Positions 36,633 through 46,096 of a DNA stretch of 64,000 nt are shown here, piece by piece; position 1 is the stretch's first letter; each line of letters starts with the position of its first letter. The position numbers were made by a program, and so were the translations under genes. This stretch comes from Sagittula salina. GTDB taxonomy: Bacteria > Pseudomonadota > Alphaproteobacteria > Rhodobacterales > Rhodobacteraceae. The notes under the pieces are model-generated. The model was given only the letters and a program-made list of their open reading frames with translations. It searched no databases and was not told the DNA's origin. The stretch lies in contig NZ_JAGISH010000002.1 of NCBI RefSeq assembly GCF_017813235.1, forward strand, positions 421,468 through 485,467. Reading direction: 5' to 3'.

Positions 36633-37952
36633 ATGCCCGAAGCGATGGCCGCGATGACCCGTCTGATGCTCGTTCTGCTGACTTGTCTTGCCCTGACCGG
36701 GACCGCTCAGGCGCATGAGGTCCGCCCGGCCATCGGTGATCTCGAAACTGAAGGCGAACGGCTGACTCTGGTGCTGCGGCTTTCGGCCGAACCGATCCTC
36801 GCGGGTGTCGACCTCGAAGGCGTGGAGGACACCAACGCCACCGATGGGGCTGAGGATGTGGACGCCCTGCGCGCACTGCCACCCAAAGCGCTGGCGGAAC
36901 GGATCGAGGGACGCGCGACGGAGATCCTCGGCCCCATTACCGTCACCGGCCACGCCCCCGTGATGTTGGCACTGGACCGGGTGGAGGTGGACGACGAACC
37001 TGAGATCACCCTGCCGCGCGAGACGCGGCTGTTCATCACGGGACGTCTGCCGTCGGGCACCGATGCCATCACCGTCGGCTGGCCGTCCCGGTACGGCACG
37101 CTGATCCTGCGGCAGATGGGGGTGGAGGACGGCTTTACCGGCTATCTGACCGGCGGCCCGTCAGAACCCATCCGCATCGCGGGCGGCAGCGGACGCGACG
37201 GCTGGTGGACCTTTGGCAGCTACATCCCCGTGGGTTTCGACCACATCCTGCCGAAGGGGCTGGATCACATCCTGTTCGTGCTGGGGCTGTTCTTCCTCTC
37301 GACCCGGCTGCGGCCGCTCCTGTGGCAGATCAGCGCCTTCACGCTGGCACATACGGTGACGCTGGCGCTGGGGGCCCTGGGATATGTCACCGTGTCGCCC
37401 GCCATCGTGGAGCCGATCATCGCAGCCTCCATTGTCTATGTCGCGGTCGAGAACCTCGTATCAGACCGGTTGCATCGGTGGCGGCCCGTGGTGATCTTCG
37501 GCTTTGGCCTGCTGCACGGGCTGGGTTTCGCCGCCGTGTTGCAGGAGTTCGGTCTGCCGCAGGCACAGTTCTTTCCGGCGCTGATCGGTTTCAATGTCGG
37601 TGTCGAGTTCGGGCAACTCACAGTGATCGCCATCGCGTTCCTGGTCGTGGCGCTGGCGCAGCAGGTGGACCGGATGAAGGCCGATCAGAGGCTTGCGCAG
37701 GTGATCTATGGCGTGCTGGCGCTGGTCTTCGTTGCGGGCGGTTACCTGCTGAACGGGCCGGGCTTCCTTGAGGTCATGGGGGCAGGGGCGCCGGTCTTCC
37801 TCTGGCCGCTGGCGGCGCTTTCTCTGGCCTGCCTTCTGGCGGCGCATTTCGTCGACCGGCTGCATGCCTACAGGCGCTTTGTCGCCATGCCGGCCTCGGT
37901 CGCCATAGCATGCGTCGGGGGGTATTGGTTCGTCGAACGGGTCTTCCTCTGA
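36633..37952 (+). CDS. HupE/UreJ-family membrane protein with N-terminal periplasmic domain
   Basis: A 439-residue protein. A signal-like segment ([20 protein letters not shown]) leads a ~165-residue exported domain. A HupE/UreJ_2 module follows, with about six or seven helices and the motifs [20 protein letters not shown] and [15 protein letters not shown]. The histidines and acidic residues of these motifs suggest nickel or cobalt handling, but the substrate is not known for this long form. The ATG at 36633 is weakly supported; in-frame ATGs at 36645 and 36654 are alternatives. Confidence 0.83.
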   Translation: MPEAMAAMTRLMLVLLTCLALTGTAQAHEVRPAIGDLETEGERLTLVLRLSAEPILAGVDLEGVEDTNATDGAEDVDALRALPPKALAERIEGRATEILGPITVTGHAPVMLALDRVEVDDEPEITLPRETRLFITGRLPSGTDAITVGWPSRYGTLILRQMGVEDGFTGYLTGGPSEPIRIAGGSGRDGWWTFGSYIPVGFDHILPKGLDHILFVLGLFFLSTRLRPLLWQISAFTLAHTVTLALGALGYVTVSPAIVEPIIAASIVYVAVENLVSDRLHRWRPVVIFGFGLLHGLGFAAVLQEFGLPQAQFFPALIGFNVGVEFGQLTVIAIAFLVVALAQQVDRMKADQRLAQVIYGVLALVFVAGGYLLNGPGFLEVMGAGAPVFLWPLAALSLACLLAAHFVDRLHAYRRFVAMPASVAIACVGGYWFVERVFL

Positions 37953-38162
37953 CGCCAACTCAACCACCTGCCGAACCGGTGCGAGGAGGAAAGCGCTTGC
38001 ATCCGGCGCGTGGGCGGGCTAAAGGCGCGCCCACGTACCCCGCAGGCGGGGGCGGGCGTATCGGGGGAGACATCCCCGGACGTCCACCGGTTGGTGCCCT
38101 GACTCCTTGTGGATCGCGGCCCTGATCCCCCGCCGAGGACCAAACCGGAAAGGATAAAAGGC
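37953..38162 (+). promoter_or_regulatory. rpsB promoter and leader
   Basis: TTGCAT (37997-38002) and TAAAGG (38020-38025) are separated by 17 bases. The remaining ~130 bases contain GC-rich self-complementary blocks that may form a leader structure allowing autoregulation by S2, as known for rpsB in other bacteria. The leader fold was not matched to a named motif. Confidence 0.4.
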
Positions 38163-38930
38163 ATGGCTCTTCCCGAGTTCAACATGCGTCAGCTGCTCGA
38201 AGCTGGCGTTCACTTCGGCCACCAGACGCAGCGCTGGAACCCCCGCATGGGCGAGTTCATCTACGGCGCGCGCAACGGCATCCACATCATGGACCTGACG
38301 CAGACCGTCCCGATGCTGGACCAGGCGCTCCAGGCGATCCGCGATTGCGTCGCAAAGGGCGGCCGCGTTCTCTTCGTCGGCACAAAGCGCCAGGCGGCCC
38401 AGCCGATCGCCGAAGCGGCCGAGAAGTGCGCGCAGTACTACATGAACCACCGCTGGCTGGGCGGCACGCTGACCAACTGGCAGACCGTGTCCCAGTCCAT
38501 CAACCGTCTGCGTCAGATCGACGAGCAGATGGAAGGCGGCGCCGATGGCCTCACCAAGAAAGAGCGCCTGAACATGGAGCGCGACCAGACGAAGCTTCAG
38601 GCGTCGCTGGGCGGCATCCGTGAAATGGGCGGCGTGCCGGACATGCTGTTCGTCATCGACGTCAAGAAGGAAGCACTGGCCGTGGCCGAAGCCAACAAGC
38701 TGGGCATTCCGGTCGTCGCGATCGTCGATACCAACTGCTCGCCCGACGGCATCGACTACATCATCCCGGGCAACGATGACGCAGCCCGCGCGATTGCGCT
38801 GTACTGCGACCTCGTATCCCGCGCTGCGCTGGACGGCATGACCGGCCAGATGGAAGCGGCCGGCGTCGACCTTGGCGCGCTTGAGGAAGCTCCGGCTGAA
38901 GACCTGCTGACCGGCGCGGACGCGCAGTAA
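38163..38930 (+). CDS. rpsB: 30S ribosomal protein S2
   Basis: A 255-residue small-subunit ribosomal protein. Typical blocks are [20 protein letters not shown] near the start and [20 protein letters not shown]. The ATG at 38163 follows GGAAAGGA. It is followed by a hairpin and then tsf, the usual rpsB-tsf order. Confidence 0.98.
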   Translation: MALPEFNMRQLLEAGVHFGHQTQRWNPRMGEFIYGARNGIHIMDLTQTVPMLDQALQAIRDCVAKGGRVLFVGTKRQAAQPIAEAAEKCAQYYMNHRWLGGTLTNWQTVSQSINRLRQIDEQMEGGADGLTKKERLNMERDQTKLQASLGGIREMGGVPDMLFVIDVKKEALAVAEANKLGIPVVAIVDTNCSPDGIDYIIPGNDDAARAIALYCDLVSRAALDGMTGQMEAAGVDLGALEEAPAEDLLTGADAQ

Positions 38931-38939
38931 ATCCCTGTC

Positions 38940-38966
38940 CCCCCGCCGGGCTTGGCCAGGCGGGGG
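38940..38966 (+). terminator. Hairpin between rpsB and tsf
   Basis: CCCCCGCC / GGCGGGGG form an 8-bp stem with an 11-base loop, 9 bases after the rpsB stop. No T-tract follows, so it is probably a partial terminator or a processing site. Confidence 0.5.
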
Positions 38967-39088
38967 TGCTGTCGCAAAAGCGACACGCGTTTCTGTCAAG
39001 AGATTTGCGATCTGGCGCGGGGCGATCCCTGCGCCTTGGATTTTCGGGGCCCGAGGGCCCAACCAGAAGACATGAGGGGAGCCACGAC

Positions 39089-39964
39089 ATGGCGATCACT
39101 GCAGCACAGGTGAAAGAACTGCGCGAAATGACCGGCGCAGGCATGATGGATGCCAAGAAGGCGCTGACCGAGAACAACGGCGACATGGACGCCGCTGTCG
39201 ATTGGCTGCGCACCAAAGGTCTGGCCAAGGCCGCCAAGAAGGCCGGTCGCACAGCAGCCGAGGGCCTCGTCGCCGTTAAGGTCGAGGGTGGCAAGGGTGT
39301 CGCCGTCGAGGTGAACTCGGAAACCGACTTCGTTGCGAAGAACGCCGAGTTCCAGTCGATGGTTGCCGGTATCGCTGGGGCCGCGTTGAACGTGGACGAC
39401 ATCGATGCGCTGAAGAACGCGGACCTGAACGGCAAGCCGGTGTCAGAAAACATCACAGACGCTGTCGCCAAGGTCGGCGAGAACATGGGCCTCCGCCGTA
39501 TGGCGAAGATCGAAGGTGACATCGTTGCGACCTACGTGCACAACGCTGCCGCAGACGGTCTGGGTCAGATCGGCGTGCTGGTCGCGCTGAAGGGCGGCTC
39601 CGAGGAGTTCGGTAAGCAGGTCGGCATGCACATCGCAGCGATGAACCCGCAGGCACTGAACGAATCCGAACTGGACGCGTCCATTGTCGAGAAGGAAAAG
39701 CAGGTCCAGATGGACATCGCGCGCGAATCCGGCAAGCCCGAAGCCGTGATCGAGAAGATGATCGTCGGCCGCATGAAGAAATTCCTCGGCGAAGTGACCC
39801 TGCTTGGGCAGGCCTTTGCTCTGGACAGCGACAAGACTGTTGAGCAGGCCGCGAAGGACGCCGGTGCCGAGATTGTCGGTTTCGTCCGTATGCAGGTCGG
39901 TGAAGGAATCGAGAAGGCCGAAGAGGACTTCGCCGCCGAAGTTGCTAAGGTCGCACAGGGCTGA
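39089..39964 (+). CDS. tsf: Translation elongation factor Ts
   Basis: A 291-residue guanine-nucleotide exchange factor for EF-Tu. It opens with the UBA-like helix bundle ([20 protein letters not shown]) and carries [12 protein letters not shown], the EF-Tu contact loop TDFVA. GAGGGGAGCC precedes the ATG at 39089. A strong terminator follows at 40011. Confidence 0.98.
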   Translation: MAITAAQVKELREMTGAGMMDAKKALTENNGDMDAAVDWLRTKGLAKAAKKAGRTAAEGLVAVKVEGGKGVAVEVNSETDFVAKNAEFQSMVAGIAGAALNVDDIDALKNADLNGKPVSENITDAVAKVGENMGLRRMAKIEGDIVATYVHNAAADGLGQIGVLVALKGGSEEFGKQVGMHIAAMNPQALNESELDASIVEKEKQVQMDIARESGKPEAVIEKMIVGRMKKFLGEVTLLGQAFALDSDKTVEQAAKDAGAEIVGFVRMQVGEGIEKAEEDFAAEVAKVAQG

Positions 39965-40010
39965 GGCCCGATTTTCGAGGCATCCGCCTCGATTTCGGAC
40001 CACCAAAGGC

Positions 40011-40039
40011 GCGCCGATCCGAGAGGATTGGCGCGTTTT
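40011..40039 (+). terminator. Rho-independent terminator downstream of tsf
   Basis: The stem GCGCCGATCC / GGATTGGCGC (one G-T pair) with loop GAGA is followed by GTTTT. It ends the rpsB-tsf operon. A second small hairpin (CGAGGC / GCCTCG) lies at 39976-39991. Confidence 0.85.
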
Positions 40040-40486
40040 ACGTTTCATTCACGGAACCGGTGGCTCGCAGGGCAGGGGGGCGAAGACGAGTGTCCCAGCC
40101 AGAGACATTGGGGATGAGACCGGGACACCCGATAGGGCGCTGACCGGTGAGGCGGTAATTTCCCCACCCGGTCAGCAGGAGATAGGCAGAGCCTGAGAAT
40201 AAACAGGGTACCAGTCCTACGTTCCATGGCCAAAGCCACCACTCACGGAACAGCATCAGACTGTCAATTTACGTATCGTAAAGGAAGTCGGGTTTTCCTG
40301 ACCAAAAGATAAAAACGGAAAATTTACGATCGAGGACCCAACACATTTCAATCTGTCAAATACAATCTTTGAATTTATCCAGACTCACCGCGCTCGGAGG
40401 CGGAAAATGGACGCAAGTGGGATATTTCAAGCATCGTGTATGGCCCGGGCGACTCGGTCAAAGCCGCTGACGCGAAATTCACGAGA
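40040..40486. other. Intergenic region between tsf and the luxR-type gene
   Basis: The two neighbouring genes converge here. The first ~210 bases carry a minus-strand frame (40038-40256) without a ribosome site or family resemblance. From 40260 the sequence becomes AT-rich and holds the 15-bp palindrome at 40268-40282. Nothing else is recognised. Confidence 0.4.
40268..40282. promoter_or_regulatory. 15-bp palindrome TTTACG-TAT-CGTAAA
   Basis: A perfect inverted repeat in an AT-rich stretch, with a further half-site-like TTTACGATCG near 40322. Its size fits a dimeric regulator's operator, but it lies between convergent gene ends, so its target is unclear. Confidence 0.25.
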
Positions 40487-41257
40487 TCAGGCGCGCTGTG
40501 CTTCGATGATGTACATCTGGTTGTGGAAGGCGGCCTTGGCCACGGCCTGTGCGGTGGTTTCCACATTCAGCGTTTCGCGGGCGAGCCGCAGGTGTTTTTC
40601 TATGGTGGCCTGCGTCAGCCCCATGATCTGGGCAATGTCCTGCATGGTTTTCCCATCGCCAACCCATTCCAGAGCCTCGCGCTGGCGCGGCGTCAGGTTC
40701 TGGTTATGCAGCGGGACGGGCAGGGTAAGGATCTTCAGGTGAACGAGGTTGTTGAGCAGGATGATATCTTTGCCGTGCTTCGCCCAGATGGCATCGGCGT
40801 CAGCCTGACTCAGTTCGGGACGGGAAGTAATCGAGATCGCGCCCTTGGCCCGGCTGGAGACGGACTTGAAGCTGATGGTGTAACCTGCCGTGACCTTGTG
40901 TGCGAGGTTGAAGGCGACGACCTTCTGCGCCTTGTCGTCGAGCGTGCCGGCGGCGATCTGCTTTGCCAGCACGCCCCATGAACAGTGACCTTCGTGTTCC
41001 AGCGCCCAGCGGACCATGGGCGCATAGCGATACAGGCCGTCCTCGACAAATCCCTTGCGATAAGCGGGCGTATGGTTGGTCAGCACGACGAAATCGTTGG
41101 GATCACCTAGGGAATTGGCCGTCAGGAACCGCGTGAAACCGTAGATCAGGCGATCGAACCCATAACCCGCCATTAGCGTGCAGTGACGCTGCCAGAGGTC
41201 TTCGACACGGTCGACGTTGGTCAGCTCGATCAGGGTATCCCGCAGCTCCGGTGTCAT
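40487..41257 (-). CDS. LuxR-type regulator with autoinducer-binding domain
   Basis: A 256-residue regulator. An autoinducer-binding-like domain fills residues 1-165 and a LuxR helix-turn-helix the C-terminus (LTPRQREALEWVGDGKTMQD, then IMGLTQATIEKHLRLA). In the ligand pocket the Trp equivalent to TraR W85 is present (W94), but the Asp of the Y..DP motif (TraR D70) is replaced by Ala (A79 in YRYAPM), exactly 15 residues earlier. No LuxI gene is nearby. It is a likely solo that may bind another ligand or none. It starts 3 bases after the aroQ stop. Confidence 0.88.
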   Translation of the reverse strand: MTPELRDTLIELTNVDRVEDLWQRHCTLMAGYGFDRLIYGFTRFLTANSLGDPNDFVVLTNHTPAYRKGFVEDGLYRYAPMVRWALEHEGHCSWGVLAKQIAAGTLDDKAQKVVAFNLAHKVTAGYTISFKSVSSRAKGAISITSRPELSQADADAIWAKHGKDIILLNNLVHLKILTLPVPLHNQNLTPRQREALEWVGDGKTMQDIAQIMGLTQATIEKHLRLARETLNVETTAQAVAKAAFHNQMYIIEAQRA

Positions 41258-41260
41258 GGT

Positions 41261-41698
41261 CTATCCCTCCAGATGGGCTATCAGCGCGTCTATTGCCAGA
41301 GTATATCCTTTCACGCCGAATCCCGCCATGACGCCGAAGGCAACCGGCGAGATGTAGGAATGATGGCGAAAGGCTTCGCGTGCGTGGACGTTCGAGATGT
41401 GCAGTTCGACGACCTTGGCCTCGGTGCCCTTGATGGCGTCCATGAGCGCGATGGAAGTATGGGTGTAGGCGCCGGCGTTCAGCACGATTCCGTCGAACGT
41501 GCCGCGGGCCTCGTGGATCCAGGTGACCAGCTCTCCTTCGTGATTCGACTGGCGGCAGGTCACGGAGACGCCGCGCTCCTTGCCGTGCGTGCGGCAGAGG
41601 TCCTCGACGTCCGGAAGCGTGGTGTGGCCGTAGACCTCCGGCTGACGTGTGCCCAGAAGATTGAGGTTAGGGCCGTTGAGGACGAGGATCGCGGTCAT
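41261..41698 (-). CDS. aroQ: Type II 3-dehydroquinate dehydratase
   Basis: It dehydrates 3-dehydroquinate in the shikimate pathway. The 145-residue protein matches the dodecameric type II enzyme: NGPNLNLLGTRQPEVYG near the start, NPGAYTHTS-like NAGAYTHTSIALMDAI in the middle and VHAREAFRHHSYISPVA later. It is the first gene of a two-gene unit with the LuxR-type regulator. Confidence 0.95.
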   Translation of the reverse strand: MTAILVLNGPNLNLLGTRQPEVYGHTTLPDVEDLCRTHGKERGVSVTCRQSNHEGELVTWIHEARGTFDGIVLNAGAYTHTSIALMDAIKGTEAKVVELHISNVHAREAFRHHSYISPVAFGVMAGFGVKGYTLAIDALIAHLEG

Positions 41699-41922
41699 GT
41701 AGTTCTCCGTTGGATGTGGTGTCTGAGTTAACGAGGCGTCAGCATGCTTGTCCAGCCTCGGAGGCGTGTCAGGAGCCGTTGGCGTCCCAGACGTGGCAAA
41801 ACACGCGCTGGCTGCGGATCAGGTTCGCACATAGTAACATAATAACGGTTATAGGAATTAGATTTAAGCGAGTTTGTGGGGCACCGCGCGTGCTTCGGCA
41901 CAGCATCCAGCGGCAAGCCTAA

Positions 41923-41955
41923 ACGAAAAAGCGCCCCGTCTTTTAACGGAGCGCT
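41923..41955 (-). terminator. Terminator downstream of the glutaryl-CoA dehydrogenase gene
   Basis: On the minus strand AGCGCTCCGT pairs with ACGGGGCGCT (one G-T pair) and TTTTTCG follows. It lies 30 bases after the stop of the gene at 41986. Confidence 0.8.
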
Positions 41956-41985
41956 CAACGATTTCAGCGATTTGAACGGCAATCC

Positions 41986-43206
41986 TCAGGCAAACGCCTG
42001 AAGGCCCGTCTGTGCCCGGCCAAGGATCAGCGCGTGCACATCGTGGGTACCCTCGTAGGTATTCACCGTTTCGAGGTTCATCATGTGCCGAATGACCTGG
42101 AATTCGGCGGAAATGCCGTTGCCGCCATGCATGTCGCGGGCCATGCGGGCAATGTCCAAGGCCTTCCCGCAGTTGTTGCGCTTCAGGATCGAGATCATTT
42201 CGGGCGCACCGCTGGCCTCGTCCATCAGGCGGCCGACGCGCAGGCAGCCCTGCAGGCCAAGTGCGATTTCGGTCTGCATGTCCGCGAGTTTCTTTTGGAA
42301 AAGCTGCGTTTGCGCCAGCGGTCGGTTGAACTGTTTGCGATCAAGCCCGTACTGCCGCGCTGCCATCCAGCAGAATTCCGCCGCACCCATAACGCCCCAG
42401 GCGATGCCGTAACGCGCGCGGTTGAGGCAGCCGAACGGCCCTTTCAGTCCCTCCACATGTGGCAGCAGCGCGTCGTCGGACACCTCGACGTTGTCCAGAA
42501 CGATCTCGCCGGTTACCGAGGCGCGCAGGCTCAGCTTGTTCTCGATCTTCGGCGCGGAGAGGCCTTTGAGGCCTTTCTCCAGTACGAAGCCGCGGATTTT
42601 GCCGCCGTGGGCCTCGGACTTCGCCCAGACGACAAAGACATCGGCAATCGGGCTATTGGAGATCCACATCTTCGAGCCGTTCAGCACGTAGCCGCCGTCG
42701 GATTTCGTGGCGCGGGTCTTCATGCCGCCCGGGTCGGAGCCAGCGTCGGGCTCGGTCAGGCCAAAGCAGCCGATCCATTCACCGGAGGCCAGTTTCGGCA
42801 GGTAGCGCTTGCGCTGCTCCTCGGTGCCGTAGGCGTAGATCGGATACATGACCAAAGACGATTGCACCGACATCATGCTGCGGTAGCCGGAATCGACGCG
42901 CTCGATCTCGCGTGCAACCAAGCCGTAAGAGACATAAGACGCGCCGATGCCGCCGTACTCCTCGGGCACGGTCACGCCGAGGAGGCCCATCTCGCCCATT
43001 TCGGAGAAGACTTCCGGGGAGACGGTTTCTTCAAGGAACGCGCCGGTGACGCGCGGGGCCAGTTTGGCCTGCGCGAAATCATGCGCGGCCTGCGCCAGCA
43101 TGCGCTCCTCTTCTGTCAGCTGGTCGCTCAGGCGAAACGGGTCTTCCCAAGTGAAGCCGCCCAGATCGGGAGCGTCCTTGGGTTTCAGGGTCGGGCGGTC
43201 GGTCAT
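41986..43206 (-). CDS. gcdH: Glutaryl-CoA dehydrogenase-type acyl-CoA dehydrogenase
   Basis: A 406-residue FAD enzyme that oxidises and decarboxylates glutaryl-CoA to crotonyl-CoA in lysine/tryptophan breakdown. Signature blocks are [20 protein letters not shown] and [18 protein letters not shown], and the catalytic glutamate is E385 in [20 protein letters not shown]. That last motif separates the glutaryl-CoA class from other acyl-CoA dehydrogenases. A LysR regulator is divergent 86 bases away, an arrangement common for gcdH. Confidence 0.93.
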   Translation of the reverse strand: MTDRPTLKPKDAPDLGGFTWEDPFRLSDQLTEEERMLAQAAHDFAQAKLAPRVTGAFLEETVSPEVFSEMGEMGLLGVTVPEEYGGIGASYVSYGLVAREIERVDSGYRSMMSVQSSLVMYPIYAYGTEEQRKRYLPKLASGEWIGCFGLTEPDAGSDPGGMKTRATKSDGGYVLNGSKMWISNSPIADVFVVWAKSEAHGGKIRGFVLEKGLKGLSAPKIENKLSLRASVTGEIVLDNVEVSDDALLPHVEGLKGPFGCLNRARYGIAWGVMGAAEFCWMAARQYGLDRKQFNRPLAQTQLFQKKLADMQTEIALGLQGCLRVGRLMDEASGAPEMISILKRNNCGKALDIARMARDMHGGNGISAEFQVIRHMMNLETVNTYEGTHDVHALILGRAQTGLQAFA

Positions 43207-43238
43207 GGGTATCCTCCGGTTTTGTCGCGGTTATAGCT

Positions 43239-43251
43239 TGCACCTCGCGCA
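43239..43251. promoter_or_regulatory. Candidate LysR operator between gcdH and lysR
   Basis: TGCACCTCGCGCA fits the T-N11-A pattern with TGC/GCA ends. It lies in the 86-base divergent intergenic region, as expected for a LysR regulator controlling gcdH. Confidence 0.35.
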
Positions 43252-43292
43252 TGGAAAAACGACAATACCGCAGGTTCTCATGAGGAAAGCGC

Positions 43293-44171
43293 ATGATACG
43301 ACCCCTGCCCCCATTGCCGGCGCTGCGCGCGCTGGAGGCACTGGATCGTCTCGGCTCTGCCACGGCGGCAGCGGAGGAGATGCACCTGACGCAATCTGCC
43401 GTTTCGCGCCAGTTGAAGACCCTGGAAGAGCAACTGGGTGCGGAAGTATTCCTGCGTGACCGTCGGGCGCTGCGGCTGACTCCCCAGGCGGCGGGCTTCG
43501 CCCGGGTGGTGCGCGAGGCGCTGGACCGCATTGCGGAAGGCGCTCTGGCACTGCGGCTGGACCCCACGGGCGGCGCGCTGCGCCTGGCGATCCTGCCAAG
43601 CTTCGGGATGCATTGGCTGGTGCCGCGTTTGCCGCGTTTTGCTCGCGCGCACCCGGAGGTGACGATCAACATGGCCACACGGCTGAAGCCGTTCAACTTT
43701 GCCTCGGAACCCTTTGATGCGGCTATACATTTCGGCACAAGAAGGTGGCCTGCCACGGACAGTCTGCCCTTGATGGAAGAGGCGGTGCAGCCGCTCGCCA
43801 GTCCTGAACTGGTGCCGCACCCCCTGCCCCCGGTGGCGCTCGCGGAGCTGCCATTGCTGCACATCCAGAGCCGTCCACGCGCATGGGAGCGGTGGTTCGA
43901 AGTGCAGGGCCTGCAACCGGGTCGCTTCGACGGCACCAGTTTCGACCAGTTTCCGACCATCGCACAGGCGGCGACGCACGGGCTTGGCGTGGCGCTCCTG
44001 CCGGATTTCCTAAGCGAAACGGAGCGCGCCGAGGGCCGGCTTGTGGTGGCCTCGGACCGGGCGCCGGTTTGTCTGGGGCGCTATGACCTCGTCTGGCCGG
44101 TGGATCGCCCGGTGCCCCCGGCGCTGGCGCTTTTCCGGGACTGGCTGTCGCAAGAGGCTGTTAACGCTTGA
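43293..44171 (+). CDS. LysR-family (GcvA-like) transcriptional regulator
   Basis: A 292-residue regulator. The N-terminal winged helix (LPALRALEALDRLGSATAAA, LTQSAVSRQLKTLEEQLG) is followed by a substrate-binding effector domain. The helix-turn-helix resembles GcvA-type members. It is divergent from gcdH, which makes control of gcdH likely; the effector may be a glutarate-pathway intermediate, by analogy only. Confidence 0.9.
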   Translation: MIRPLPPLPALRALEALDRLGSATAAAEEMHLTQSAVSRQLKTLEEQLGAEVFLRDRRALRLTPQAAGFARVVREALDRIAEGALALRLDPTGGALRLAILPSFGMHWLVPRLPRFARAHPEVTINMATRLKPFNFASEPFDAAIHFGTRRWPATDSLPLMEEAVQPLASPELVPHPLPPVALAELPLLHIQSRPRAWERWFEVQGLQPGRFDGTSFDQFPTIAQAATHGLGVALLPDFLSETERAEGRLVVASDRAPVCLGRYDLVWPVDRPVPPALALFRDWLSQEAVNA

Positions 44172-44202
44172 GACTCGGGGACAGGCCGGGCTAAGGCGAG
44201 GC

Positions 44203-45099
44203 ATGAGCAAGACCTCCGACATCCTCTGCATCGGCTCCGTCCTGTGGGACGTGATCGGTCGCGCCACCTTGCAGATGCAGGTGGGCAACGACGTGCCTGG
44301 CCGCATCACCCGGATTCCCGGCGGCGTTGCGCTGAACATCGCCATGACGCTGGCGCGCTTCGGGTTGCGACCAGCGTTGTTGTCCGCGGTGGGGAGCGAT
44401 TCCGCAGGCGCGGAATTGGTTCGTGAATGTCAGGCACTCGGACTCGAAACCACTCATCTGTATATTTCCGAGGATTTACCGACCGACCGCTACATGGCGA
44501 TCGAAGGTGCCAACGGCCTGATCGCGGCGATTGCAGATGCACATTCGCTGGAGGCCGCAGGCTCGAAGATCCTGCGCCCGTTGACTGACGGCCCGCTGGG
44601 CAGCGCGAAGGCCCCCTACCACGGTGCGATCGCTCTGGACGGGAACCTGACTGAAAGCCTGCTGGCGGAAATCGCGACAAGCCCGGCCTTTGCAGCGGCC
44701 GATCTGCGCATCGCCCCCGCCAGCCCCGGCAAGGCGCTGCGTCTGATGCCCTTCCTGCGCGAAGGGCGCGGCACGCTTTACGTCAACCTCGAAGAGGCAG
44801 GGCTGCTTTGCCAATGCACCTTCGAAAGCGCGGGTGATGCCGCGCGGGCGTTGCTTGACCGCGGTGCCGCGCGGGCTGTCGTCACCCATGGCGGCGAAAC
44901 CTGTGCCGACGCGATGCCCGAAGGCGTCGTCGAAGACTGCCCGCCAATGGTCGCGGTGACGCGGATCACCGGCGCCGGCGATACCTTCATGGCCGCCCAT
45001 ATCGCGGCTGAACGCACCGGCCGATCGTCGCGGCAGGACGCCCTGCACCGTGCGTTGATCGCTGCGGCCAGCTATGTTTCCGGAGATATCCCATCATGA
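44203..45099 (+). CDS. psuK: PfkB-family carbohydrate kinase, probable pseudouridine kinase
   Basis: A 298-residue ribokinase-fold enzyme that would phosphorylate pseudouridine. PGGVALNIAMTLARFG near residue 42 and the catalytic RITGAGDTFMAAHIA near 254 are PfkB signatures. The functional call rests on the 4-base overlap with psuG, its pathway partner. The ATG at 44203 follows GGCGAGG; the open frame upstream lies inside the lysR gene. Confidence 0.88.
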   Translation: MSKTSDILCIGSVLWDVIGRATLQMQVGNDVPGRITRIPGGVALNIAMTLARFGLRPALLSAVGSDSAGAELVRECQALGLETTHLYISEDLPTDRYMAIEGANGLIAAIADAHSLEAAGSKILRPLTDGPLGSAKAPYHGAIALDGNLTESLLAEIATSPAFAAADLRIAPASPGKALRLMPFLREGRGTLYVNLEEAGLLCQCTFESAGDAARALLDRGAARAVVTHGGETCADAMPEGVVEDCPPMVAVTRITGAGDTFMAAHIAAERTGRSSRQDALHRALIAAASYVSGDIPS

Positions 45100-46013
45100 T
45101 CGTGTTTTCCCCCGAGGTTCAGGCCGCACAGGACGCGGGTCGTCCCTTGGTCGCGCTGGAATCGACCATCATCACCCACGGCATGCCCTGGCCGCAGAAC
45201 CTGGAAACCGCGCAGCGTGTCGAGGACGAGGTGCGCTCTCATGGTGCGGTCCCCGCCACCATCGCCATTCTAGACGGTACGATCCATGTCGGCCTGACAG
45301 AGGCGCAGCTGACCCAACTGGCGCAGGCGAGAAATGTGGCGAAGCTGTCGCGCGCCGATCTGGCGGTCTGTCTGGCGACCGGAGGCACCGGGGCGACGAC
45401 GGTTGCCGCAACCATGATCTGCGCCGCGCGCGCCGGCATCGCCGTTTTTGCAACCGGCGGTATAGGCGGCGTGCACAAGGGGGCGGAACTGTCTTTCGAC
45501 ATTTCCGCCGACCTGCAGGAACTGGCGCAGACAGCGGTCACGGTGGTGGCTGCGGGCGCGAAGGCAATCCTCGACTTGCCCAAGACGCTGGAAGTTCTGG
45601 AAACGCTTGGCGTGCCGGTGATCGCGGTGGGTCAGGACAGCCTGCCCGCCTTCTGGTCACGCGAATCCGACCTGATCGCGCCGCTGCGCCTGGATACCGC
45701 CACGGAGATCGCCGCCGCCCATGCGCGACGCGGTGCACTGGGGCTGCCCGGCGGCCAGCTGGTAGCCAACCCGATCCCGCCCGAACACCAGATTGCAGCG
45801 GACGTGCTGGCGCCGATCATCGCTCAGGCCACCTCCGAGGCCGAAGCGCAGGGAATCGGTGGCAAGGCGGTGACGCCTTTCCTGCTCGGTCGCATCTTTG
45901 AACTGACAGAGGGCCGCTCCCTGACCGCCAATATCGAGCTGGTGCTAAACAACGCACGGCTTGCATCGGCAATTGCCCGGGAACTGGGCAGACTTTCTCC
46001 GCGAGCCGCCTGA
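45096..46013 (+). CDS. psuG: Pseudouridine-5'-phosphate glycosidase
   Basis: A 305-residue enzyme that cleaves pseudouridine 5'-phosphate to uracil and ribose 5-phosphate. Family blocks are ALESTIITHGMPWPQNLETA, KLSRADLAVCLATGGTGATT and FATGGIGGVHKGAE. It overlaps the kinase gene by 4 bases; together they form a two-step salvage route for pseudouridine from RNA turnover. Confidence 0.95.
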   Translation: MIVFSPEVQAAQDAGRPLVALESTIITHGMPWPQNLETAQRVEDEVRSHGAVPATIAILDGTIHVGLTEAQLTQLAQARNVAKLSRADLAVCLATGGTGATTVAATMICAARAGIAVFATGGIGGVHKGAELSFDISADLQELAQTAVTVVAAGAKAILDLPKTLEVLETLGVPVIAVGQDSLPAFWSRESDLIAPLRLDTATEIAAAHARRGALGLPGGQLVANPIPPEHQIAADVLAPIIAQATSEAEAQGIGGKAVTPFLLGRIFELTEGRSLTANIELVLNNARLASAIARELGRLSPRAA

Positions 46014-46096
46014 ATGTTCATCATCGCTCCCCGCCGCCCATTGTCGCGCCCCAACGCAATGCCTAGGTTCGACACGAGCGCCGCAATGGATCCGAC

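Noticed and set aside
40038..40256. 72-codon minus-strand frame after tsf (MLFREWWLWPWNVG...)
   Set aside because: It has a hydrophobic look but no ribosome site, overlaps the tsf terminator region and has no recognisable homologue. Kept out of the gene list.
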